Assembly: GCA_965221765.1 (NCBI GenBank)
Contig: OZ244911.1
Location: forward strand, 2,542,001-2,606,000
Direction: 5' to 3'
Origin: Bin25 sp965221765
GTDB lineage: Bacteria > Bacteroidota > Bacteroidia > Flavobacteriales > Flavobacteriaceae
Length of the DNA stretch: 64,000 nucleotides
Each line of letters begins with the position of its first letter. Position 1 is the stretch's first letter. Below are positions 57,231-64,000 of this stretch, one piece after another. The position numbers were made by a program, and so were the translations under genes. A model generated the notes under the pieces. It did no database searches and was not told the DNA's origin. It was given only the letters and a program-made list of their open reading frames with translations.

Positions 57231-58712
57231 ATGAAACAGATCATTCCTTTTGATGATAAAAAGAAATTAAAAAATTTAATTCAAACCACTTCCAATCTAC
57301 TTTTAAACTTCATCGACAAATCGTATTCAGGTTCAGAAAATGTTTTAGAGAATCAATCTATTAATAATTTGGTTAAAGAGCTTAATGCTCCACTTTATTT
57401 GACTGAAGGTTTTGGTTCTAAGGTAGAAATCGCTGAATTTCTAAAAACATATCTTAAATATTCCACTCAGGTTTTAAATCCAAATTATGTTGGCCATCAA
57501 GTTTCGATTCCACACGCTCTCTCATGCATCCCTGATATGATTCATGGCGTGGTTAACAATCCTTCAGCAATCTATGAGATGGGACAATCTGGAGCGACTC
57601 TTGAACATTTTGTCATCAATTGGATGCTCAGTAAAATTGGATGGATTAAAAGTGAAGATATCCTCGATTTTAAAAATGATGAAAGCAAGCCTTCTGGGTT
57701 TTTGACTCATGGAGGGTCCCTTGCTAATCTCACCGCGCTGTGTGCTGCTCGAGCAGCAATTTCGCTAGATTCTTGGGAAAAAGGGAATGAAAAAAATTTA
57801 GTTATAATGGGCCCTGAATCAGTTCATTATTCCGTATCTAGAGCTCTATCCATCATGGGTTTGGGAAGTGATGCATACATTGCTATTCCAACTGATAATA
57901 ACGAAGTAATCAAATCCGAAGAAATTGCAAGCATTTATCATAAAGTAATTAAAAATGGGCAAAAAGTAATGCTCATGGTGGCTAATGCCTGTGCCACTAG
58001 TACAGGTTATTATGACCATATTCAAACCATCGGTGAATTTTGTTCTAAGCATAATATTTGGTTTCATGTGGATGGAGCTCATGGAGTATCCGCCTTATTG
58101 ACAGATAAATACCGACATTATCTGAAAGGAATTGAACTCGCCGATTCTATTATTTGGGATGCCCATAAAATGATGAGAACCACAACACTTTGCACTGCCG
58201 TCCTTTTTAAAAAATTCAAACATCAAGCACAAAATCTACAACAAAAGGGAAGTTACTTGTTTCACAAAAAGGAATCGTTCGGAAAAGATTCATTACCATA
58301 TACCATTGAATGTACCAAAGCACCACTAGGAACAAAAATCTATTGGGCATTAGCCATTGAAGGAGAGAAAGCAATGGGTCAATATATCGAGCAGTGTTAT
58401 GAAAAGGGAACTGAATTTTACAAATTGATTGAACAATCAAAAGATTTTGAAGGATTTAATCCTCCTCAATCAAATATTATCAATTATCGGTATCGACCAG
58501 ATTTATTTAGTAGTGAGCAACAACTAGAGATTCGGAATCAAGTCATTGCTATAGGAAAAACATATATCACATCAACAGAAATAAAAGGGGTTCGTTATTT
58601 GAGAAGTACTATTTGTAATCCGTTGACAGAAAAAAAACACTTTTTATTTGTATTAGATCAAATAAGATTTGCAGCCAAAGATTTGTTTGAAAAAAAATCT
58701 ATATCGTTATGA
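57231..58712 (+). CDS. PLP-dependent amino-acid decarboxylase (group II)
   Basis: 493 residues of the glutamate/aromatic/diaminobutyrate decarboxylase family. Visible are GFLTHGGSLANLTALCAAR near residue 160, HVDGAHGVSALLTD (PLP-stacking Asp) near 280 and the Schiff-base lysine in IIWDAHKMMRTT (about Lys313). The substrate cannot be decided; diaminobutyrate, aspartate or aromatic amino acids are options. It overlaps the next gene by 4 bp (ATGA). Confidence 0.88.
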   Translation: MKQIIPFDDKKKLKNLIQTTSNLLLNFIDKSYSGSENVLENQSINNLVKELNAPLYLTEGFGSKVEIAEFLKTYLKYSTQVLNPNYVGHQVSIPHALSCIPDMIHGVVNNPSAIYEMGQSGATLEHFVINWMLSKIGWIKSEDILDFKNDESKPSGFLTHGGSLANLTALCAARAAISLDSWEKGNEKNLVIMGPESVHYSVSRALSIMGLGSDAYIAIPTDNNEVIKSEEIASIYHKVIKNGQKVMLMVANACATSTGYYDHIQTIGEFCSKHNIWFHVDGAHGVSALLTDKYRHYLKGIELADSIIWDAHKMMRTTTLCTAVLFKKFKHQAQNLQQKGSYLFHKKESFGKDSLPYTIECTKAPLGTKIYWALAIEGEKAMGQYIEQCYEKGTEFYKLIEQSKDFEGFNPPQSNIINYRYRPDLFSSEQQLEIRNQVIAIGKTYITSTEIKGVRYLRSTICNPLTEKKHFLFVLDQIRFAAKDLFEKKSISL

Positions 58713-59428
58713 AGAAGAAAAAATCTATTCTGATACTAGGATCATCTGGCATGGTTGGTGGTGAAATGCTGAAGTATAGTCTTAACCATTCATCGATTAA
58801 AAAAGTTTATTCCCTAACTCGACATGAATTAAAAATTAATAGTTCTAAGCTACATCAGATTATTCATTCCAATTTTAATGATTACTCTCCGATTGAAATG
58901 ATTTTAAATGAATTAGATGCGATTTATTACTGTATTGGCGTCTACACTGCAAAAGTCAATAAAAAACTATTTTATGAAGTCACAATAGATTTTGCGGTGA
59001 ATCTAGCCAAGGCCATTAAAAATATCAATCCTGATTGTGCTTTCTGTTATTTAAGTGGAGCAGGAGCAGATAGAAAAGAAAAAAGTCGATTCATCTTTGC
59101 GAGAACCAAAGGAATGGCTGAAAATCGATTGATATCACTATTATCTCATTTTTATTCATTCAGGCCAAACTTTATCTATCCCGTCATCCCAAGAAAAGAG
59201 GTGAATTTTACATATGGTTTAACACGTAAAGTCTATCGCTTGCTATTTTATTCTAATTCATCATTTTCAAAAATGAGAATGATTCAATCATTCACTAAAG
59301 TAACCTCAATTACATCACAGCAATTAGCCATATCTATGCTAGAAGTTGGTTTGAATCATCACCCTAAACAAATTATAGAACACCTGGATATCCATTCTAT
59401 ATACAATACTCTCCATGTTTCGAATTGA
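58709..59428 (+). CDS. NAD(P)-binding oxidoreductase (atypical SDR)
   Basis: 239 residues. The Rossmann motif SILILGSSGMVGGEML starts at residue 5, and YLSGAGADRKEKSRFIFARTKGMAENRL near residue 110 resembles the active-site region of atypical short-chain dehydrogenases (Ser and Lys, Tyr replaced). A similar group includes the TMEM/HTATIP2-like proteins. The substrate is unknown. Overlap with the decarboxylase suggests a shared message. Confidence 0.8.
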   Translation: MKKKKSILILGSSGMVGGEMLKYSLNHSSIKKVYSLTRHELKINSSKLHQIIHSNFNDYSPIEMILNELDAIYYCIGVYTAKVNKKLFYEVTIDFAVNLAKAIKNINPDCAFCYLSGAGADRKEKSRFIFARTKGMAENRLISLLSHFYSFRPNFIYPVIPRKEVNFTYGLTRKVYRLLFYSNSSFSKMRMIQSFTKVTSITSQQLAISMLEVGLNHHPKQIIEHLDIHSIYNTLHVSN

Positions 59429-59556
59429 TGAACAACCGATTTTATTAATCTAAAAATCATATTATAGCACCTTTAACTTATTGATGGGAAACTTTAAACA
59501 TCGACAATATCTAACAAAGTGATTTCAAAGAGAAAGGAGCGAGGACTTCAATAGAT

Positions 59557-59564
59557 TAAATTTG
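59557..59564 (+). promoter_or_regulatory. Promoter -7 element TAAATTTG for the MscS gene
   Basis: Exact TAnnTTTG match, 49 bases before the channel gene start. No TTG at the -33 position. Confidence 0.42.
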
Positions 59565-59613
59565 CGAACTGAAGATAGCGAGTTTTAATTGAACTAATAA
59601 ATATTTTGAGAGT

Positions 59614-60855
59614 ATGAACAATTTTGATTTACAAAGTATCAGTACCGATATACTTATCGAATATGGGCTGAATCCTTCTTGGGCTTTTAGTTTGGGCACC
59701 TTCATCACCTTTATAGTCTATTTGGTGATTGGTTGGATATTATACAAAATTAGTAATTCCGTTATTCGAGGAATTTTTAAAAAGGTCATAAGAAAAACCA
59801 AGAATCAATTTGATGATGTTTTGCTAAAAAATAAGTTTCCACGATATGTTTCTTATTTCGTTCCTATTCTCTTTTTATACTACTTAGCACCTAATCTTTT
59901 TGAAGATGAAACGACTTTTCATCTATTGGTAACACGTGTATTAGAAATCCTGTTGATTATCAATATTCTTTATACCGTCAAATCCCTTTTAAAATCCACA
60001 AATGATTATTTAAAATTACTACCCGCATTTAAGGACAAACCACTCGATAGCTATTTACAGATAGTCATGATTTTCTTGTGGCTCTTTGGAGTTATCGCTT
60101 TATTTTCAATCCTCACCGGAAAAAATGTAGGAGCATTATTTGCTGCATTAGGGGCTATTTCTGCTGTCTTATTATTCATTTTCAAAGACACCATTTTAGG
60201 TTTTGTGGCTAGTGTCCAAATAACCGTTAATGATACCGTTCGAATTGGAGATTGGATTACCATGAAAAACCATAATGCCGATGGTAATGTTTTAAAAATC
60301 ACCCTTTCAAGCGTTATTGTTCAAAACTTTGACAAAACCTATACTTCAATCCCGACGTACAAATTGGTATCGGATTCTTTTGTGAACTGGAGGGGGATGG
60401 AAGAATCTGATGGCCGAAGAATCAAACGTTCTGTTCTCATTAAAGTTAGTAGTGTCAAGTTTTTAACAGACATCCATATTGAAAAACTTAAAAAATTAAA
60501 ACTCTTTGAAGCTTTTATACAACAACGACACAAAGATGTTCAAGAGCACAATCAAAAACTTGGGGTTGAATCAGATGATTTGATCAATGGAAGAAACTTG
60601 ACCAATCTTGGAACCTTTAGATATTATATCCAATATTATTTGGACGCACATCAAGAAGTCAATAGTAAGATGACATTAATGTGCCGTCAATTGGCACAAA
60701 CACCCAAGGGGATTCCTATTGAAATTTATGCTTTTTCGTCAGATAAAGTCTGGGTTAATTACGAAGCCATCATGGCGGATATTTTTGATCATTTGTATGC
60801 TTCCGTAGCGTATTTTGAGCTTGAATGTTATGAAGATAAATTTTCCGTCGAATAA
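59614..60855 (+). CDS. Mechanosensitive ion channel, MscS family (YbdG-like)
   Basis: 413 residues with about five N-terminal membrane helices. The pore helix has the glycine/alanine-rich pattern NVGALFAALGAISAVLLFIFKDTILGF near residue 170, followed by the MscS beta domain (VRIGDWITM, then PTYKLVSDSFVNWRGM) and a long C-terminal domain. The length and the extended cytoplasmic part are like YbdG rather than small MscS. It protects against osmotic downshock. Monocistronic as far as can be seen. Confidence 0.9.
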   Translation: MNNFDLQSISTDILIEYGLNPSWAFSLGTFITFIVYLVIGWILYKISNSVIRGIFKKVIRKTKNQFDDVLLKNKFPRYVSYFVPILFLYYLAPNLFEDETTFHLLVTRVLEILLIINILYTVKSLLKSTNDYLKLLPAFKDKPLDSYLQIVMIFLWLFGVIALFSILTGKNVGALFAALGAISAVLLFIFKDTILGFVASVQITVNDTVRIGDWITMKNHNADGNVLKITLSSVIVQNFDKTYTSIPTYKLVSDSFVNWRGMEESDGRRIKRSVLIKVSSVKFLTDIHIEKLKKLKLFEAFIQQRHKDVQEHNQKLGVESDDLINGRNLTNLGTFRYYIQYYLDAHQEVNSKMTLMCRQLAQTPKGIPIEIYAFSSDKVWVNYEAIMADIFDHLYASVAYFELECYEDKFSVE

Positions 60856-60912
60856 GCTTTTTACTCAAATTTAAAACTTCATCAATGATTAACTTTGTCA
60901 TCCTATTCCATC

Positions 60913-61329
60913 ATGAGGGCTCTCAAACTAAAAAGTTCTGAAGAAAGATTAGCCGATACGATTATGTATGCCGATGCGATCTCAAATGATGCACATCAAA
61001 GAGACTCTATCATTCGAGAATATCATCGAATTGAAGATGAATTGAAAAGACAACCTGATTTCTCTAAATTTTTTTTTAAACGATATTTTTGGGATACTGA
61101 TATGAGTCGACTCCATTTAGAGTGGGACAAGGATTTTATCATTGTTCGAGGTCTATTAGGAAATGAAGATTCTTTCGAAGAGAATATATCGAAACTTGAA
61201 AGGTTCTACTCAAAAAATGATATTGTGCAAGCATTACGGACTACTGGAGAGCTCATTGATGAAAAAGCATGCTTTCGCTTGGCAAATAGGTATGGATTGG
61301 AGAAATTTTATCCTGGTGAGTTAAGGTGA
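60913..61329 (+). CDS. AbiE-associated antitoxin-like protein (DUF6922-like)
   Basis: About 138 residues. The C-terminal half has the pattern RYFWDTDMSRLHLEWDKDFIIVRGLL..., then ENISKLERFYSKNDIVQALRTTGELIDEKACFRLANRY, which I associate with the small proteins encoded before AbiEii-type toxins. The first 50 residues (DTIMYADAISNDAHQRDSII) do not fit and may derive from another gene. The start is taken at ATG 60913; a TTG 18 bases upstream is possible. Confidence 0.62.
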   Translation: MRALKLKSSEERLADTIMYADAISNDAHQRDSIIREYHRIEDELKRQPDFSKFFFKRYFWDTDMSRLHLEWDKDFIIVRGLLGNEDSFEENISKLERFYSKNDIVQALRTTGELIDEKACFRLANRYGLEKFYPGELR

Positions 61330-62012
61330 AACTATTCATGAATTACAAAAACTTGAATGTTTTGATTCTTTTGCTCTTGTTGGAGGAACCAACCTAGCCC
61401 TACGATTCTATCACAGAGTTTCAGTGGACATTGATTTGTTTTCTAACAAACCACATTCGGTTGATGATTTTAAAAGGATATACGCTACCCTAAAAGGGCG
61501 TTTTAATCACAATATTGTTGACGCAACACTTAGAAATGGTGATAACGATAGGAAAGTGACCATGCAGTTTTTTATTCAAAACAATAATGAATCCGTTAAA
61601 GTAGATTTAATTCAAAATGTTCAACGAATCGATGATATAGAAAATATTAGATGGAATTAAAATGATTTCTGTAAAAGATGTCGGTATTTTAAAATTAAAA
61701 ACCATAAGTCAAAGAACCAATAGAAAAGATGTCTATGATTTAGATCGAATAACAGATGATATGCCCATAATTGAATTATTTGAAGCGTTGAAACTTAAAA
61801 ACGAAAAATTTAAAGATTATCAATTTCAATCTCCCCTTGACTTGCAAAGCAATAGTTGTCCTTCAATAACCCCTAAATTATTACTCACTTTTAAACATCA
61901 CGATTTAAAAGATTCCATTGAGGTATTTGAAAACAATAAATCATGGACGGAAGCAGAAATTTCATGGACAGAAAAAGTGGAAGAATTCCTATCTCATGAT
62001 ACCACTTCCTAA
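61328..62012 (+). pseudogene. AbiEii-like nucleotidyltransferase toxin, frameshifted
   Basis: The frame opens right after a stop with ETIHELQKLECFDSFALVGGTNLALRF, then HRVSVDIDLFSNKP, the nucleotidyltransferase motif (GGT and D.D) of AbiEii toxins. It stops at 61660 after IRWN and resumes one frame over at 61662 (MISVKDVGILKLKTISQRTNRKDVYDL), the conserved second half. No start codon precedes the first motif. Two single-base lesions therefore separate it from an intact gene of about 220 residues. Confidence 0.72.
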
Positions 62013-62055
62013 GTGTCCGTTTTCTCTTTTCCAACTAGCACCAATCAATTTAAAT

Positions 62056-62075
62056 GGGTTATGTACTAAAGTGGC
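62056..62075 (+). repeat. Degenerate cassette end, left end of ATPase unit
   Basis: Reads GGGTTATGTACTAAAGTGGC, the 22-bp end with two bases missing and two substitutions. Confidence 0.7.
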
Positions 62076-62197
62076 ATATTATTTCTAAATCAAGATATAG
62101 AGCCAATTGACTTTATTCTTCAGTTATCAAAATACCATCGACCGAAAATAGTTTTCCTCTTGATTACTTGATGGATTCAAACTTATTTCTTTGTTCA

Positions 62198-63436
62198 TCA
62201 TTCGGACATGGTATTGATAAACACTATCATGCTTCGGTTGTCTTTTGATGATTCGATTTTATTTCTTTCGGTGGTTCCAATCGAAGCGATTAACTGTTGT
62301 ACTTTCGGACTTGGTTTCTCATTCATGATTTTCAAATAATTCTCATATTCTTGGAGCATCCAAGTCCTTAAAGATGGAATTGGAATTTGATAAAACCCAT
62401 CTCGACGAATCTGTAAAATTCCTCTAGAGACCACTTCTTGAAACATTTTTTTAGCGTTTTTAATACTAGGATTTGTTTGAAAATCAGCCTCCACCTTAGT
62501 ACCCATAATGACATTTTCTTTGACTTCGTTTTCAAATAGTGCATTGAAGATGGAAGCTCTTTCAGATGCTTTTAACTCTTCAAAACGTCCATTGTAATAA
62601 TTGTTTTTTTTACGACGAGATTCTTTTAATACTTTTAATAATACATCATGAGACAAATGACCCTTATTTCTATTCACTTTTTTAGCTCCTACTTGTCCAT
62701 AACATGAAACATGATGTGCCCATTGATAAGTTTCTTTAGATATTCGATCAATCCAATGATTCAGTTTAGAATCTTTTTTATTAACACTAGCCCCTTTGAC
62801 TAAATAATCTTTTAAAATTTGTTTTTCCGCATCTTTTTCTAATCGGCTTAAATTAATCACACAATCATCATTGAATCTTGATATTTTAAATTCTTTGAAG
62901 ATGCTTCTTGTATCACTCAACCCAGCGATTAGAAAAACTAATCCGTATTTTAATTCGATATTATGCAACTGATTAAACAAATTGGCTATTTTTTTTATTT
63001 CGGGACTATCTATGGTGTGACCAACACAAATCATTTGTGCTTCATCTAGAACCAAAATCAATGGTTTACTAATAGACCTAATAGTTTTTGAAACCGTCCG
63101 TTCCATCTTATCATAACGCATTGAACCTTTTGCTACTTTGATATTAGCGCTGACTTCTTTGGACCTTTTTTCGTATTCTTTTTCGCCAATTAAAACATTA
63201 TATAATTCATTCACATTCGATAACGTTTCAAACTCCATTTTAGCAATGGTCCAACCAAGTTCCAATCCTCTTTTTTCAAGTTCTCTTAATAAAGCAGTTT
63301 TCCCAACACCTGGTGCCCCTTGTATTAACATCGAGTGACCTTTTTTGTTTTCTTTCGATAATTCTAAAACATCTTTGAAAGCCTCTATTTCTTTTTCTCT
63401 TCCATGAAAATAATGGGCTCTTCCTCGATCCGATAC
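62198..63436 (-). CDS. AAA+ ATPase, FHGRE family
   Basis: About 412 residues from the ATG at 63436, chosen because SDRGRAHYFHGREKEIEAF aligns with the start of the paralogue at 34.7 kb; ATG/GTG codons up to 63466 would overlap the promoter element. Walker A is QGAPGVGKTALLRELE (about residue 40), Walker B LILVLDEAQMIC (about 135), followed by FLIAGLSDTRSIFKEFKISRFNDD and a C-terminal IPIPSLRTWMLQEYENYL. It is the only gene in its cassette. Function unknown. Confidence 0.82.
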   Translation of the reverse strand, partial: VSDRGRAHYFHGREKEIEAFKDVLELSKENKKGHSMLIQGAPGVGKTALLRELEKRGLELGWTIAKMEFETLSNVNELYNVLIGEKEYEKRSKEVSANIKVAKGSMRYDKMERTVSKTIRSISKPLILVLDEAQMICVGHTIDSPEIKKIANLFNQLHNIELKYGLVFLIAGLSDTRSIFKEFKISRFNDDCVINLSRLEKDAEKQILKDYLVKGASVNKKDSKLNHWIDRISKETYQWAHHVSCYGQVGAKKVNRNKGHLSHDVLLKVLKESRRKKNNYYNGRFEELKASERASIFNALFENEVKENVIMGTKVEADFQTNPSIKNAKKMFQEVVSRGILQIRRDGFYQIPIPSLRTWMLQEYENYLKIMNEKPSPKVQQLIASIGTTERNKIESSKDNRSMIVFINTMSE

Positions 63437-63465
63437 CATGATTCTTTTTTCTGAACTCATACTCA

Positions 63466-63473
63466 CAAAGTTA
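63466..63473 (-). promoter_or_regulatory. Promoter -7 element TAACTTTG for the cassette ATPase
   Basis: Exact TAnnTTTG match on the minus strand inside the cassette, about 30 bases before the chosen ATPase start. It shows the cassette brings its own promoter. Confidence 0.5.
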
Positions 63474-63521
63474 GGAGAATCATCATTCTGAGAATTAAAC
63501 CATTTTATGTTGTGCTTTGTG

Positions 63522-63543
63522 GCTACTTTGGTATATAATTCCC
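63522..63543 (-). repeat. 22-bp cassette end, right end of ATPase unit
   Basis: Matches the consensus except one base (GCTAC instead of GCCAC). Confidence 0.85.
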
Positions 63544-63608
63544 ATTTTAATCCATGATTCTTACTCGATGATTATAATTATTTTGGTATCTCACTTGCTT
63601 GAAAAAGC

Positions 63609-64000
63609 ATGAAAAATAAAAGTCCAACCGTGAAGATTGCTAATTACAATTTAGCATATAGCATTGATGCAGACTTATATGTCGTGACGATAGAAATTTC
63701 AAGCCAAAAATTCAAAAAAGTCACTGAATTGATTGGGGTTCATATCTCTATTGGAGTCATCAATGTAAAATATACGACCACCTTCGGCTTATTGCCTATC
63801 AAAATGGACTAATAGAAGTTAATGCAACCAATGGTCATCTTATTGGAAAATGTGGATTTCAAAACTCAGATCTTGGAGTAAAAAACAAAACCGCATCTAG
63901 AACATCACCTTGAGTTTTATGTACCATCAAAACACCTAAAACAGATTGCGGACATGTGCTCTAGAAATAAAAACATCATTTTTACCACAGAAATCATTCC
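63609..64000 (+). pseudogene. Unrecognised, apparently broken gene running off the right edge
   Basis: A 67-codon frame (MKNKSPTVKIANYNLAYSID and so on) stops at 63812. A second frame further on reads HLEHHLEFYVPSKHLKQIAD, then MCSRNKNIIFTTEIIP, up to the window end. No family is recognised. The pieces may belong to one gene with frameshifts or to two genes. Confidence 0.3.

Larger units (their letters stand above)
62056..63543 (-). mobile_element. 1.49-kb inverted-repeat cassette carrying one AAA+ ATPase
   Basis: The right end at 63522-63543 is a 22-bp copy with one mismatch; the left end at 62056-62075 is shorter by two bases with two mismatches. Flanks are ATTTAAAT and ATTTTAAT (7 of 8 equal), consistent with an 8-bp target duplication, although both are AT-rich. 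The single gene inside is the ATPase. Position just after the broken AbiE pair suggests defence-type neighbours collect here. Confidence 0.72.

Overview
The window looks like part of an AT-rich Bacteroidota chromosome, probably Flavobacteriia-like. Evidence: several promoter elements of the Bacteroidota type TAnnTTTG, a two-gene mevalonate cluster (diphosphomevalonate decarboxylase plus a mevalonate-kinase-like GHMP kinase), a Bacteroidota-style pth-ribF-serS neighbourhood, and a giant lipoprotein built of the 25-26 residue DUF285/BspA-like 'FNQDI..W' repeat. No rRNA is present; there is one tRNA, tRNA-Leu(CAA).

Layout. 1-7 kb: the C-terminal end of a Fic protein, a membrane protein, the mevalonate genes, and a three-gene glycosyltransferase operon. 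7-10 kb: decayed IS and surface-protein debris. 10-12 kb: a zinc-ribbon-like coiled-coil protein (metal cysteines lost) and a Nif3 protein, followed by a decayed AAA+ ATPase. 13.6-22.7 kb: one gene of about 9 kb for a repeat-rich surface lipoprotein, GC-rich compared with its surroundings. 23-37.7 kb: a mobile region with IS5-type copies, a tRNA-Leu, and a 9.66-kb composite element inserted inside an IS copy. That element holds remnants of several restriction-modification systems, one almost intact R-M operon and an AAA+ ATPase. 37.9-52.2 kb: ordinary core genes (prs, rplY, pth, ribF, serS, rsmA, mgtE, a 2-hydroxyacid dehydrogenase, arsC-like, lysC, pdxJ and others). 53-56.4 kb: a cluster of tiny minus-strand genes and a HEPN/MNT toxin-antitoxin cassette. 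57-61 kb: a PLP decarboxylase, an oxidoreductase and an MscS channel. 61-64 kb: a broken AbiE-like pair and a second AAA+ ATPase cassette.

Two themes stand out. (1) A 22-bp sequence starting GGGAATTATATACC and ending AAAGTGGC occurs seven times as facing inverted pairs. The pairs bracket short units with no recognisable transposase: a methyltransferase remnant, a HEPN/MNT pair, an AAA+ ATPase, and the composite element itself. The composite element has an exact 8-bp target duplication and the ATPase unit a 7/8 duplication. These look like passenger-gene insertion cassettes mobilised in trans. (2) Runs of 8-12 G, each followed by T, are unusually common for AT-rich DNA. Two sit inside coding sequences (the giant lipoprotein just after its signal peptide, and a C5-cytosine methyltransferase). 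In both, the tract reads 8 and the gene is out of frame, and one extra G would restore it. A third run lies in the promoter spacer of the lipoprotein. This fits phase variation of a surface protein and of an R-M system, but homopolymer sequencing error must be excluded.
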